A stretch of 64,000 bases of DNA from Xiphydria camelus (GCA_963678675.1 OY783198.1:10240580-10304579); one strand, 5' to 3'. Shown: positions 33,369-45,059, counted from the stretch's first letter. Notes: a model not told the origin generated them from the letters alone. Made by a program: numbers and translations.

Positions 33369-34188
33369 TTTATTCATGCGATTCGCAGTATGGCAGTTAA
33401 AAATCGGAACTCTCTGCAAAAAGGCGGTGTTTTTGTCGTTTTGGGCATATTTTTTCGGTATGATATGACCAGCTATTACCAATTTTAAAAGATCATTGTT
33501 TCCACCTTTTTCCAACAAAAATACCATACATCGGTAATGGGCCGAAAAATCCGGTAATTTCGAACTTTTTGTCCGCAACGCATGGCAACACTGTGGTCCT
33601 TGGTCGATGGTCTTTCGACGTTTGACGGTTGACATTTGTCGTTGTTTGACGTTGTTTGAAACTTGGCTAGAACATAAAACCCTTATAAAAGCATTTTAAA
33701 TGGGGCAATTTTATAAGAAGGTTTGTATGCCCTCACGGTATTCATTTGGTTGGACTGTCTAATTATAAAAGTAAAATAAATTAACAAGGAGTCACCACAG
33801 ACTTGTCCATAGAAAAATGTTAACAAAAACTTAGCAGACTTTTTAAAACTTGACTAAGGTTTCCAAAACTTTGAATAGGAACTAAAAATTTTGCAAATTT
33901 TTTTGTATTTTAGAACCCGTGAACCGAGCCGTGAACTCTTTCAAGATTTGTATACTAATCATTGTCTGTGGTTTATGATCCCTCAAAGGATCCTTCATGT
34001 GAGTGGATAGGTATATGTACCTAAGTATTAATACAAAATCTGTAATTATTTTTGCTTTTTATAGTTTATTATAATTATTATTCTAGGTGTGCCTAAGTAT
34101 AGCTAATAAAGAGCTTTGGTTTTTGCTTCTGTGATCATGTATTTTTGGTAAGTATCATAACAATCATAAGTAACTTAATAAAATTAAT

Positions 34189-36291
34189 ATGGAGCCCCAA
34201 GAAAAAAGAAAGCTCTTTAACAAATTAAATCAACGTTTTAAACGCCTTAAGCAGAAAGAAACGTTTTCTGAACCATCAACTTCACAGACTTTAACTTTTG
34301 AGCAAAGTTCTATTAGTGAGGCCTTAAACAATGAGGGCGTTATTCCTGAAGCTTTTAAGTCTGTATCTGATCCTTTGTCATCAGATCATTCAAATCATAG
34401 TTCAGGTGAAGGTTCAGACACAGACAGCATATCCAAAGGCTCAGACTCGACCTCAGATAAAAATGATTCCTTATTTGAAAACGTATTGCAACCCTTTCTA
34501 TTAAATGAAAATGATCAAAAATTTAAAGATGCATCTCAAAATGTACCTTTAAATTTTTCTTTGGCAAATTGGGCTGTAAAACACAATATAAACCACTCTG
34601 CATTATCCGATCTTTTAAATATTTTACGACGCGATAATCCAGATCTGCCTACAGACCCAAGGACACTTTTAAAAACACCAAGGAACACTGGTTCCCAAAT
34701 TAAAAATGTAAATCCAGGTTTCTATTATCATTTTGGATTAACACAATGCTTAAAAAATTTAATATTGGAGTTTTTGAAAGAAAATACTTTTGACAGTAAT
34801 GTTTTACAAATATGTGTGAATGTAGATGGTTTGCCTCTTTCCAAAAGTTCTGGAAACCAAGTTTGGCCTTTAATGGTCAACCTTTTAAAAAATAAAAACT
34901 TTGTTGAAATTTGTGGCATTTACCAAGGCAATGAAAAACCAAAAAGTTGCAATGAGTTTATATCTGACTTTGTTGAAGAAGCTGTAGAACTAATAAATAC
35001 TGGGTTTTTGTTTAATAATACAAACTATAAAGTCGAAATAGTTGCTTTTATTTGTGATGTTCCAGCAAAGTCATTTTTAAAATGCATTAAGGGACATAGT
35101 GGTTATACATCATGCACTAAATGTAATATTGAAGGCGAATATATAAAAAATAGAACCTGCTTTCCAGGTCTACAGGGGTTTCATTTAAGAACAGACTTAG
35201 GTTTTCGAGCAAGAGAACAGGAAAACCATCATATTGATACAAGCCTTTTAGAAAATATTCCGGGGCTAGATATGGTGAAATCTTTTCCGCTTGATTACAT
35301 GCACTTGGTATGTCTAGGCGTCATAAAGAAACTTCTAAATAACCTATGGCTTTCTGGAAAAGCACCATATCGTTTTTCTTTTCAGCAAACCAAAAATATT
35401 TCTGAAGAATATATTGCATTTAAAACACAAATACCAAATGAATTTTTAAGAAAGCCAAGATCATTGTTGGAAGTTAAACGATGGAAAGCTACAGAGTTTC
35501 GACTCTTTCTATTTTATACAGGTCCTGTAGTTTTGAAACAAAATATTCCAGAAGAAATATATGACAACTTTTTATCCCTCCATGTGTCAATGACCTTGCT
35601 ATCAAAATGTCATAATTTAGTATATGCTCAACAATTATTAAATCATTTTGTGGAAACATTTTCTTTACTTTATGGAGAGGAAAATGTTTCCCATAATGTC
35701 CATAGCTTGCTACATCTGACTGACGACGTGAAAACATTTGGAAGCATTGAAAATTTCAGCGCTTTCCCTTTTGAGAACCATATGATGTTTATAAAAAAGC
35801 TTGTGCGTAAAGGTGACAAACCTCTTCAGCAAATTGTCAATAGAATTTCTGAGCGGACAAGCAGAATTTTAACTGAAAATAAAAGTAACAATAATTTTCC
35901 CAAACTTAAAATAGAACATTCTAGAGGACCACTTCTTGGCAATACCGAGGGAAATACTTTAAGTATAAAGCAATTTTAAAAAATTTATTTTAAAAACTTT
36001 TTGTTATCTTTAAACGAAGCTGACAATTGTTGTGCACTTTATGATGGAAGTATAGTTATTATAAAAAATATTATAGTCCATAATACATATACTAAAATAA
36101 TTGGTCACACATTTTCATGCTTAAAAAATTTTTATACCACGCCTTGTGAGTCGTCCAAACTCAACATATTTTTAGCAAGTAATTTAAAAACCGATCTTCA
36201 ATCATGGAATATAAGCCAAATCACCTATAAATGTGTTAAGTTAAGTTTCAAAAACAATTTTGTTGTATTTCCTTTAATTCATACAATATAA
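34189..36291 (+). pseudogene. tnp2-like (CACTA/CMC) transposase with one in-frame stop
   Basis: An ATG-initiated frame of 596 residues ends at TAA (35977-35979), then continues in the same frame to 36291 (NEADNCCALYDGSIVIIKNI...). The whole aligns end to end with the element B transposase, so a single nonsense codon breaks an otherwise ~700-residue protein. Order of features: Ser/Asp-rich N-terminus (30-100), HFGL segment near 182, first catalytic candidate NVDGLPLSKS (about 213), zinc-binding-like GHSGYTSCTKC near 310, PLDYMHLVCLGVIKKLL near 370, VSHNVHSLLHLTDD near 510, and FPFENHM near 530. D...CxxC...D-MH...E is the pattern of tnp2/CMC transposases. If the stop is read through or absent in other copies the protein would work. 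The catalytic assignment is inference from motif order. Confidence 0.75.
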
Positions 36292-36695
36292 AATAAAAAA
36301 TATGTTATTACCAATTTGGACATTTTTAATAGAAAACCTTAATAATTTTTAAGCAAATTAAAAAAAAAGAGCCAACTACAGTTGGAAGCAGTCTTATCAT
36401 GCGGGTCCAAAGGTCACATTTTTCATTAAATGTCATTCATTTGACAGATTGTACTCGCAAAATCTGTCAAAAATGAAGTTTTTATTGAAAATTGTGACTT
36501 TTGAGCCTGCACAATAAGACCGCTTTTGACTATAACTAAGGTTAAAATTTTGCATAGACCGCCTTTTACAATTATCCATGTGATCTTGTTTTGATTAGTT
36601 TAAATGAACAGTAAAAACTTGTCATTTCATTGTTCAAATTTTTATTTTGACAGATGAATGAAATTATCCATAGAATTTTTTTGTTAAGTCTTATA

Positions 36696-36945
36696 CAGTA
36701 TGTCGCATGGGCAACCGATCAGGTGGGGGCCTTCAGGATTTGACTTCGGTAGTGATTAATAGATGAGTGGGCTGGCGGAAGAGTGCGCCGCGCACGAGCG
36801 AGAAGTAACGTCATCTAGTAGCGTTAGCGAGAAGCGAGAAGTGTCAAACGTCAGATCTCCCGATAGTTGTCCATTCGGGAGATCGAAGCTAACCTCGAAG
36901 TCGTGAATTTGTGAATGAAAATAAGTAATTGGTAGAAGTGATATA
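36696..36945. mobile_element. Left half of a CMGTATGTCC-family MITE
   Basis: Starts TA-CAGTATGTCGCATGGGC and contains the family words AAGAGTGCGC and CGGGAGATCGAAG. The right tip is missing because another element adjoins. It lies between the two genes of element A. Confidence 0.55.
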
Positions 36946-36949
36946 AACT

Positions 36950-37213
36950 GTTACTGCGATGATGTGCCAGTGGCAAAGTACGGACCTCTGGCATATGAAT
37001 TTACAGCGTCCGATGTTTTTATAGCAGCTTTACCTCTTTTGGAATAACCATCGCTCGAGCTCACGGTCTATTCTGCGATTAACGTTAACGTAGTCGTGAT
37101 TATGCTCGGGCGATGGATGTTCCAGAAGAGGTAAAGTTGATATTAAACATCGGACGCGCTGTAAATTGACTTGCTAGTGCACGCTTTGCAACTGGTACAC
37201 TATCGCAACAATA
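36950..37213. mobile_element. Palindromic MITE inside element A
   Basis: GTTACTGCGATGATGTGCCA on the left is answered by an inverted partner ending near 37213. The arms of about 110 bp include TTACCTCTTYTGGAAYA and CATCGGACGC words. No duplication resolved. Confidence 0.6.
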
Positions 37214-37504
37214 ATTGGTCGACGAATAGTCACCACCATCGATCGCTGCCCCCTACGATGAACAATTCGTGGAAAGTAGAAATAGTTAAAACGGATATAA
37301 ACTTACCGTGATAGACGTTTGATGATAACTTGGCCAATCCCGATCAAGTTTTTTTCATGATGGAATAAGAATATTATTTCTATTTGCATAAATAAACACG
37401 ATGAGAATCCAAGTTTCCAGCTTAGTAACTTCTTTTCCAAGGTATTGAGGAATGATCGCTAGAGTTTCATCGTTCTAATTTTCAGAGTCTCCATATCCAT
37501 CGTC

Positions 37505-39969
37505 ATGCCTTCACCAAAGAAAACTTGGACGATTGTGTGCTTTTTAGCAGATGACAGTGTCGAAGCAGTTCCCACCAGGTGGATAAACGGAGATGATTGC
37601 TTGTGGCCTGCAGTTACAAGGGAAAAACTGCATATCCTTATTAAAAAATGTGAATTCAATTCATGTTGGCCCTCACACAAAGTGAAGCCCTTTGGAAATG
37701 CGACATATGGTAAAGTATTATAGCCTTTTATGTATTTTTTGTTACATGTATCATACACTATTTTTTCTACAAATCAAATCGTAAAAAAATATTTAATTTT
37801 TAGATGATTATGCGATTGCTCGGAAAAAGGCCGCCAAGGCCGAAATGACAAGTGACCTTAACACTGATGAGGGTGAAACTGTTGGGATTAGGACATCAAG
37901 CGCAAAAAGGTTTAGAAAAAAAAAAGTTTTTTCGTCATCTGATTCCGAAAACTCAGATTGTGACAACGAGATCCTTGCAAAAAAAAAGAAAATACCCGCA
38001 CCACCAACTTGGACAGATAATTTCACAGATAAAGCAGCAGATGTTGACAAAGAAAATGATTTACAAGGTAAAATATGTATATACCTACAGGGTACAACAA
38101 AAAGTTACTTAATCACATGTCATCATCAATCATGATAGTATTCCTATTCTGTTACAGAGAATATCCAACTAATAGAAAACTATCAGTGCCAGAGCTCCGC
38201 TACTTTTGGAGCCAGAAGCTCCGTTACTCCTGTAGCCAGAGCCGGTCCAAATAAGCAAATTAAAAGTAATTAAAATATTGGTAAACTGATTTTATGAGTA
38301 TAGATGTTTTGTCTTTAGTAATTATAATGTGATATAGGTATGGCATCATCAACATCATCAGAAACTCGTTCAGGTTGTTGTTGCAATCCGCAAGTCCTGT
38401 ACAATATTCAAGCACTTTTAGTGGAAATCAACACAAAAGTGAGCAAATATAAGTGCACTAATGAGGATAAAGATGAGACAAATATTTTAGAAAAATCTAA
38501 TTTGGATTTTCCAATTAAAACGAAGCAGGATCTTATACAGTTTGAACAATTTCTTTCTGTAACTGAAAACTATTCAGGATTGGTAAATATTTTGTATTTA
38601 TTTTTATGTTAGCCACAATTATTATTTAAATTTTTTAGGAATTTTTATTAATTCATTTTTTTGGGTTTATAGGTTCGACTGTTTACGCAAATGGGTGGCT
38701 CGAATTCCTACGAATTTATAAGACGTTGCGTTGCTCCTCTAATAAGTAATGTTTTAGCAGAACAATTTTCCTTTTTAGGAAAGAAAGGAAAAGACACCTT
38801 CAGGACCACTGCTTTGGCAAAAGCAATAATCGGTAAATATAGAAATACTATACTTATAAAATCAAAAATTTGGAAAACGTGTAACTACTTTTTGATATTT
38901 TTTAAATCCATAAAAAGTTTACTTAATTTTTTAAAAGTAAGGAAACACCGACCTAATAACATATGTGCTGCATCAGCAAGCGCAACATGGTAACAAAAGA
39001 AAACCTGTTTAAATTATTTACCACGATATTTTTGCTATCAGATTTTAATTTGCTTTTTTAAAATTTTACTGCTAATAGGTACTGCATGATTACAAGAAAA
39101 TACCCTGTGCTTGCTTTGATTATTGCTAAATTTCCAGGATTTAATAGCGCCGGCTTTTAGTTTTAAGATGTTCAGTTATTTTTATTATTGTTTGCACATA
39201 ATCATTTTCCTAGGTTGAGTTTAGTGATGCAGCACACACACACACACACACACTATTTATACAGGCTGATTCAAAAGTAAACGTATCCTTTTAGGGGCGT
39301 AATCTTCGACTAAAAATAAGAGGAAAAGCTCCTAATAACATGGGTCCGGAAATGCATAGTTTTCAAGATACAGGAAGTTTAAACTTTTAAGAAGAAAACA
39401 GTTTTTTATTATTGGCTTAAAAAATATGTACTCGATTCTGTTGAAATTTGGCAATGTTATTTGTTGTATTAAGAGGCTAATTTAGCTATAAATAGATTTA
39501 AATTATTAAGTCCAGTGGCGTCCCGGGGGACCCCTCAGCGAATGTTATTGGTAAAAAAATATACGTTACTGCCTTTTTTGTAACTTTAATATTTTTGTTA
39601 TTAAGCATCTAAAAATAGAACTTTTTTGGCTCTTGTATTTTTTTTTATCTCACTTTGTTTTCGAGAAAAAAAATAAAAACCGCTTATTGCATGTCCCTGT
39701 AGCTAAGCAAAGCACATTTAATTACCATTGACACCCTGTATCTTGAAAACTATGCATTTCCGGACCCATGTTATTATAGGAAATTTTCGTCTTATTTTTA
39801 GTCAAGGATTATGTTTACTTTTGAATCACCCTGTATGTACAGGTTAAAAAAAAGATTAATTTCAGATGCTGCACATAAATCAGGTATTTCTAAAACCCAA
39901 AAGGAAACTGAACGCAGTGATTGGCTGCGAAGGGCAAAGGAACGAAGAATTAGAGAAGAACAAAAATAA
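37505..39969 (+). CDS. DUF4806-like protein of element A
   Basis: Six exons with GT-AG introns join in frame to 361 residues: 37505-37709, 37804-38067, 38158-38265, 38338-38582, 38673-38832 and 39866-39969. Intron phases are 1-1-1-0-1. The N-terminal block WTIVCFLADDSVEAVP..W followed by CLWPAV resembles the YVVEF.DG..VVP..WL...CYWP module of such proteins. The middle is acidic/basic with lysine runs (RFRKKKVF, AKKKKIP), a likely nuclear signal. Exons 4-5 give the DUF4806 signature: FPIKTKQDLIQFEQFLS, then GGSNSYEFIRRCVAPLI..LAEQFSFLGKKGKDTF...LAKAII. The last exon ends SDWLRRAKERRIREEQK. The domain's function is unknown. Its position beside the transposase suggests an accessory DNA-binding or transposition role (inference). 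No stop or frameshift was seen. A MITE sits in intron 5. Confidence 0.75.
39232..39253 (+). repeat. (CA)n microsatellite
   Basis: An uninterrupted CA run of about 22 bp, next to the MITE at 39262. Confidence 0.85.
39262..39833. mobile_element. Mariner-type MITE in intron 5 of the DUF4806-like gene
   Basis: Tips CAGGCTGATTCAAAAGTAAA and, inverted, CAGGGTGATTCAAAAGTAAA, flanked by TA at 39260-39261 and 39834-39835. A second inverted pair with GGGTCCGGAAATGCATAG lies inside. No coding capacity. Confidence 0.75.
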
Positions 39970-40224
39970 TTAAAGATTATAGGTTAGTTTCGGTTTAGTT
40001 GTTTTTTATGGGCAATTTATATAAAATACCAAAGTGTATCTCTAAAAATGCTAGTTTTAGGTGCAATTTTAAATAACCAGAAACTCAATAGAGTGTATTT
40101 GTTAATAAGTCGTTTATGCATATTTCTTTTTTTATTATTAAAAAATAGTTTATCATTTTTTTTAAATTCTTGTTGCTTTTTTTTAAAAGGTTTTTAATTC
40201 CTAAACCTAAAATCTATTAAAGAC

Positions 40225-40461
40225 ATACTACAAACATATCAAGGATGTTTCATATACCTGCCCCAGATGTAATAAGTACATCCCACGTCATCTTAAAAAC
40301 ATCCTAAAGGGATGTTTTTAAAACATAGCAAATGATGACATGGCTGTTGCCAGCAACATCTCAGGGATGTCCCCGGGAAAATAAGGATCTCCCAGGGATA
40401 TCTCTATTATCCCGGATGGATGTTTCTGGAATGTTTCTGCGACGTTAATGTGTTATTAGGG
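40225..40461 (+). repeat. Subterminal ACATCC repeat region of element A
   Basis: Dense direct and inverted ACATCC/GGATGT words, including AAACATCCTAAAGGGATGTTTTT as an inverted pair, run up to a tip ending TTATTAGGG. This resembles the short subterminal repeats of CACTA elements, where accessory proteins bind in plants. Confidence 0.5.
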
Positions 40462-41012
40462 TTATATATAATTATTCAGTCTGTTACCGGCACTGAGCGC
40501 GATGCAATCAATCTAAAAGTGGCAGCGAATGTGTTAAATTAGAAAATAACAAAATTGATATAATAATAGGTTTGTTCCCAGAAAGCAATTTGTGACTAGT
40601 TACAAATTTTGATCTGCGGATGTGTGCGGTTGTAAATTTACAATTAATTGATTTCACACCCCGATAGAAGAATTTTTAAATTAGAAAATAACAAAATTGA
40701 TATTATAATAATGTTTCAAACAGTGCAAATTGTCCTGAATTATTTCATAAATAATGAATAATTAATTATCATAATCGCTACTGTTTTGAAAAAGAAAGTA
40801 TCAAATTATTTTTAAAAATTTAATGAGATATATATATATATAAACCGGCCTTTACACAATGCAACACTGAGATATCTCGGCAAAAATATTTAAAATTTAG
40901 TTTACGTTTGACATAGTTCGAAATTGGCTTTCGGCTTTATCTCACTAGTCACAGTACTGTTGCTTTCAGGTATCGATATTATATGTATAACTTAGTCGAC
41001 TTCCACCACAAA

Positions 41013-41090
41013 GAGTCGATGGCGCAATTGGTAGAATGCGAGAAGCGTTCCCAGTCTTCTAAAGATCGCAGGTTCGAGTCCTGGCCGGGT
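41013..41090 (+). repeat. tRNA-derived SINE-like sequence
   Basis: Contains a pol III A-box-like TGGCGCAATTGGTAGAATGC and a perfect B box GGTTCGAGTCC at 41071-41081, then a poly(A) and a (CT)n tail. The anticodon stem does not pair well, so a tRNA-derived SINE or tRNA pseudogene is more likely than a working tRNA. Confidence 0.5.
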
Positions 41091-41112
41091 CGGGTTTGAG
41101 AAAAAAAAACCG

Positions 41113-41140
41113 ACACTCTCTCTCTCTCTCTCTCTCTCTC
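41113..41140 (+). repeat. (CT)n microsatellite
   Basis: An uninterrupted CT run between the tRNA-like sequence and the MITE starting at 41143. Confidence 0.8.
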
Positions 41141-41142
41141 TA

Positions 41143-41400
41143 CCGTATGTCCGTCTCTGTACTGGCCAGTTTGAAAGTTACCTTCGGATCGGCTTGGTCG
41201 GTACTCGAGTCATTTAATACGGTAGAAGTCGAGTCGGCAGTCAGAGTTGATGTCAATTCGGGAGATCGAAACGTCTAACCTCGAAATTGTGAATTTGTGA
41301 TTAATGGAAATTACGAAAATAATTATAATTACGGTATAAATGTCTCGATTACCGACCAAGCCTATCCGAAGGTAACTTTCAAACTGGCCAGTACAGAGAC
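41143..41400. mobile_element. MITE of the CMGTATGTCC family, split by a later insertion
   Basis: Left tip TA-CCGTATGTCCGTCTCTG at 41143. The matching right tip is cut at CAGTACAGAGAC (41400) and resumes at 46114 as GACGGACATA. The 4.7 kb CACTA-like element therefore landed in this MITE's right tip and duplicated GAC. A further MITE at 46124 then split the last bases. Confidence 0.8.
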
Positions 41401-42120
41401 CTCCGATAGCAAAGTGGCGCCGCCGTGACTGCACACTGCTTTCACGCGGTGTATTCGAGTGCATGCACTGGGGTGTCCATCTGTCTGTGCACCGTGAAGC
41501 CACGCTGCAGTCACGCAGTGTGAGCAGCGAGTGGAAGCACTGTGGCATAACAGGGTGACTCCACAGTGCTTGTACTGTGAGATGATGGTGTAGACCCAGT
41601 GCCTTCGCTGTGAAGTTATCATATGGACTACAGGGATGTGTTCTAATAAAATATTTATATTAAAAAACAACATTTCTTTTACTATTCCATTTATTAAATG
41701 AACATATTGTAGCTGGAGATCCAAATATTAACATATCAAAATGTATTATCCGTCAATTCCCGGGAAAATTTATAATTAATTAAAAACTATCGAAGTTTTG
41801 GCCCTAAGCCACTTTATAGTATAGTCTTATTAGATATTCGCGAAACAATTTATTAGTGTCAGGATAAAACCGGTACCAATCGATAGGAAAAAATCTCCTG
41901 AATGACATATAGAAATGGGTAATCTTCAAATTGACGAGAAATAATGTAATTAATTAAAAACTACCTGTCAAAATCACATGCCAACAAATCGCGAAGCTAT
42001 ATTTTTTCTGTAACCAATTTCATAAATAAAAATATCCCAATGTACAGGAGAAAATTCTTTACAAATTTCAAGTCGGAACTTATAGTCTACGATGCACCGT
42101 TTTTGTGTAATAAATTATTA

Positions 42121-42287
42121 TACATATCGATACCTTACTTTGAAAACCTCGTAAGTGCAATTTTGGACAAAAATGCCATTTATAGCTTACTGCGTTAAGA
42201 TTTAAAATCTGAACACAGTAAGCTATAAATGGCATTTTTGTCAAAAATTGCACTTGCGAGGTTTTCAAAGTAAGGTATCGATATGTA
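42121..42287. repeat. Near-perfect 167-bp palindrome (copy 1)
   Basis: Arms of about 73 bp starting TACATATCGATACCTTACTT around a short AT-rich loop. The same palindrome is at 59524-59690 in the second element copy. Confidence 0.85.
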
Positions 42288-42332
42288 ATTCAAATTGGCT
42301 TAAATCGATCAGCTGATCGTTACGCGACGCTC

Positions 42333-42912
42333 TGACACGCGCCACAGAAGGAGCGCGGCGGAAAGCCCGTCTGGCGAGCTCCGCCGGGGAACTCGGGCCC
42401 CGAAGCGGGCGTCCGAAGTCTTGAAAAAGACTGCCCGCGTCGGGGGGAGGGCTAGCCCACGGACTCCGCTGGCGAACTCGAGCCTCACGGCGAGCGCCGA
42501 TGTCCGCGTCGGGGGAAGCGAGTGGTGGGGGAGCCTGCCCACGGACCCTGCTAGCGAGCTCGAGCCTCACGGCGAGCGTCTGAAGGCGGCGTCGGGATGG
42601 GAGAACGGCGAGAGAGCTAGTCCTGGGTGCTGCGAACTCGAGTCTTTAATGCGTGAGTTGTGGAGCTCTGAAAAGAACTGCCTGGCCCCGGGCTCGGGGC
42701 CTCCTTATATCTAGCCTCCTACGCTACAGCTACCCCTGCGCTTCCCCTCGATTGGTGGACCGCGGTCGGGTGGGGGACCGGTGCAGCGGGACGCACGGTG
42801 GGGTTAGCTGCGCTACTGCTTATGCGCGTCGGCCCGCTGGCCGAGCGCGTCTATGCTATTACTAATTCTAGGGCTAAAACTAATTATATTAACGCTAAAA
42901 TGTCGCATGATA
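42333..42912. mobile_element. GC-rich insertion, possible solo LTR
   Basis: This 580-bp segment is present only in copy 1. Copy 2 has the uninterrupted site (CGACGCTCCTTTATT), and GCTC is duplicated at 42329-42332 and 42913-42916. It starts TGACACG, is far more GC-rich than its surroundings and holds a CCTTATATC TATA-like stretch, which fits a solo LTR. No canonical CA end was seen. The open frames in it look like chance products of GC content. Confidence 0.55.
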
Positions 42913-43200
42913 GCTCCTTTATTACGCGTGCAACTAACGGAGGAAAGCGCGTTCCGCAATCTATTCAAATTTATACTCTTTTTCCTGGGCATCCTAGATT
43001 TACTCGATCAAAAAAATGAAGCTACCAATTTGTAGCGGGGAAAATTTACTGTGAAATTGATGCAAGAACCTACTTGACAAAATGCACGGTTAATTTATAA
43101 TAATTTTTTTAAAGTCCCGGTGTACGAAAGTACAATAAGCTGCGCATGGCGCGTTTTACGTGGTCGCCATGAGAACAGCTGATTGCTTGGCGAAACATGC

Positions 43201-44044
43201 TCAGGGGTGCTATTCTCGACGCGTGGGAAATGCTTTTCGTGGACGAAATATTTTTCGTTAACGGACGTAAAATTTCGTCGATCACTTTCGTTAACGATTC
43301 GAATATCCCTTCCAAGATAGATCTCGTCAACGAAATTAATTTTCTCACACGAAAAATGTGTTTACATCCCTTATAGCGACGTCTTCTTTTTAGAATCTCG
43401 TTTAATCACTTAGCAACGACCCGTCGCATCGGCCCACCACCTCGTCATGCAATTCACCGGCATACAAATACCAAACAACATTCGTTGACGAAAACAGCGA
43501 GAACGACGAATGACAATTTCGTCAACGAAAAAAGTAATTTCGTTAACGAAGGAGTTTCGTATGGGAAAAAATTCCGTGTACAAAATTTCTCAAACGAAAT
43601 AATAATTCCGTTCACGAAATCGTTTCTGACGTGTCGAGAATTGCCCCCCAGGGGCAATTGCGTTTTGGTTGAGAAATTTTGTACGCGAAATGTTTTCCCA
43701 TACGCGCGAAACTCCTTCGCTAACGAAATTACTTTTTTCGTTGACGAAAGTGTCATTCGTCGTTCTCGCTGTTTTCGTCAACGAATGGGTTTGGTATTTG
43801 TCCGAGGCGGTGGGCCGATGCGACGGGTCGTTGCTAAGTGATTAAACGAGATTCTAAAAAGAAGACGTCGCTAAGGGATGTAAACACATTTTTCGTGTGA
43901 GAAAATTAATTTCATTGACGAGATCTATCTTGGAAGGAATTTTCGAATCGTTAACGAAAGTGATCGACGAAACTTTAAATCCGTTAACGAAAAATATCTC
44001 GTCCACGAAAAGCATTTCCCACGCGTCGAGAATAGCTCCCCTGA
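43201..44044. repeat. 844-bp inverted repeat interrupting the kinase fragment (copy 1)
   Basis: Arms of about 400 bp run from TCAGGGGTGCTATTCTCGAC to its complement ending at 44044. The motifs CGTTAACGAAA and CGTCAACGAAA recur many times. The kinase coding sequence stops at its right border, so it looks like a separate foldback element inserted in, or adjoining, the captured gene. Confidence 0.75.
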
Positions 44045-44075
44045 AATTACTTTCGTACACCGTGTTCATGTTCCG

Positions 44076-45051
44076 CATGTCTCCCTTGAGCTTCTCCATC
44101 ACCACGAATATCCTCTCCGGCGTCTCGAACATCCTCTCGAGATTAACGACTTCGCTGTGGGTGAGATTCTGCAGGATGGCTACTTCGTTCTTGAGCTGGG
44201 CCTTTTGCTCGGTGGGAAAACGCAGCTTGTCGATCACCTTTATCGCCATCGCGCGGCCGGTCTTGCGATGAACTCCGCCGTAGATGATATCAAATTAACC
44301 CGAGCCAAGAACTTCGTCCGGGAAGATGTGATAGAGCTGCGACATGTCGGTTACGCGTTCCTCTGGCTCGGTTGTCGACTGCTCCTACCGACCTGTGGAA
44401 AACGACGCGTGTTTTTCGGTATAGCGTCGGTACGCGTTCGCGCGCACACTCGCGAGCTCTGAACGTACTTGCCGATCCGGAGGTGACGGGCATCAATGCC
44501 TGCCTGATATTCGTTTTCCAGGTCCTCGCCAAGTGAGCGCCAACGCCACTTTCCGGCGGTGGAAGCTGACCACTAGCACCTCCATAGAGGGGATCTTCGC
44601 CGACGTAGTAATCGACGTTGGCCGTTCTCAATTCGAAACAATGCATCGTGCCTGGAAGGAGAGAACGCGCGCGTTGTACATCGACTAAACGCGCACAGAC
44701 AATTTCTAACGATATACATATGTACTCACGAGAATGTTGTTCCCTGGCGGCGGCGACGACTAGAATTTCAGCCAACGGAATCTCTTTGAAGTACTTGGAA
44801 CTGCTGTCGCTTTGGAACAGAATTATGGCCTTTGTGTCCAATCGCCAGTAGTGTCTCTTCCTCTGAAAACACGCGCGCCTTAATGATGGGGGAAGCGAAA
44901 CCGAATCAGCGCCACGTCGTCAACCTACCATCGGATCGCGATTCGTCGAGTGCACCATCCATCCTTCCTTCAGGATCTTGGAGCCGCGTCGTTTCATGTG
45001 CTTGGCGCTTTGAACTATTCACATCAGCGGTATATTGTTACTCGGCGATGA
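44076..45051 (-). pseudogene. PKD: Captured protein kinase D gene fragment (PH domain to kinase N-lobe), copy 1
   Basis: Four exon-like blocks with introns on the minus strand. About 44929-45051 reads SNNIPLM, a stop, then RRGSKILKEGWMVHSTNRD, the start of the PH domain. 44730-44862 reads KRHYWRLDTKAIILFQSD, then KYFKEIPLAEILVV. About 44480-44651 reads MHCFELRTANVDYYVGEDPL and ends IRQALMPVT. 44076-44392 reads DMSQLYHIFPDEVLGSG, a stop, [20 protein letters not shown], then [20 protein letters not shown]. This order (PH domain, linker, glycine loop, VAIK-type lysine, hinge) is specific to protein kinase D. The C1 domains and the kinase C-lobe are absent. Stops replace residues in the glycine loop and PH start, so it is dead as a kinase. 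Retained introns show capture of genomic DNA. Confidence 0.85.
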
Positions 45052-45059
45052 GCTGCACC

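Larger units (their letters stand above)
34189..40461 (+). mobile_element. Element A: tnp2-like transposase plus DUF4806-like gene
   Basis: A two-gene unit in one orientation: transposase (34189-36291) then a six-exon DUF4806-like gene (37505-39969). The likely right tip is at 40461, where the bottom strand reads CCCTAATAACACATTAACG. It is preceded by about 230 bp packed with ACATCC/GGATGT words, as in CACTA-type subterminal regions. I did not find the matching left tip, so the left limit given is only the first coding base. Younger MITEs sit inside it at 36696-37213 and 39262-39833. Its organisation equals that of element B. Confidence 0.65.

Noticed and set aside
33660..34188. Left terminal repeat of element A
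   Set aside because: No sequence matching the right tip (CCCTAATAACACATT) or its ACATCC repeats was found here.
41013..41090. Functional tRNA gene
   Set aside because: A and B boxes are present but the anticodon stem pairs poorly and a poly(A)/(CT)n tail follows, which fits a SINE or pseudogene.
42265..42865. Several GC-rich open frames on both strands
   Set aside because: They overlap in multiple frames within a GC-rich LTR-like insertion and show no domain. GC-rich DNA lacks stops by chance.
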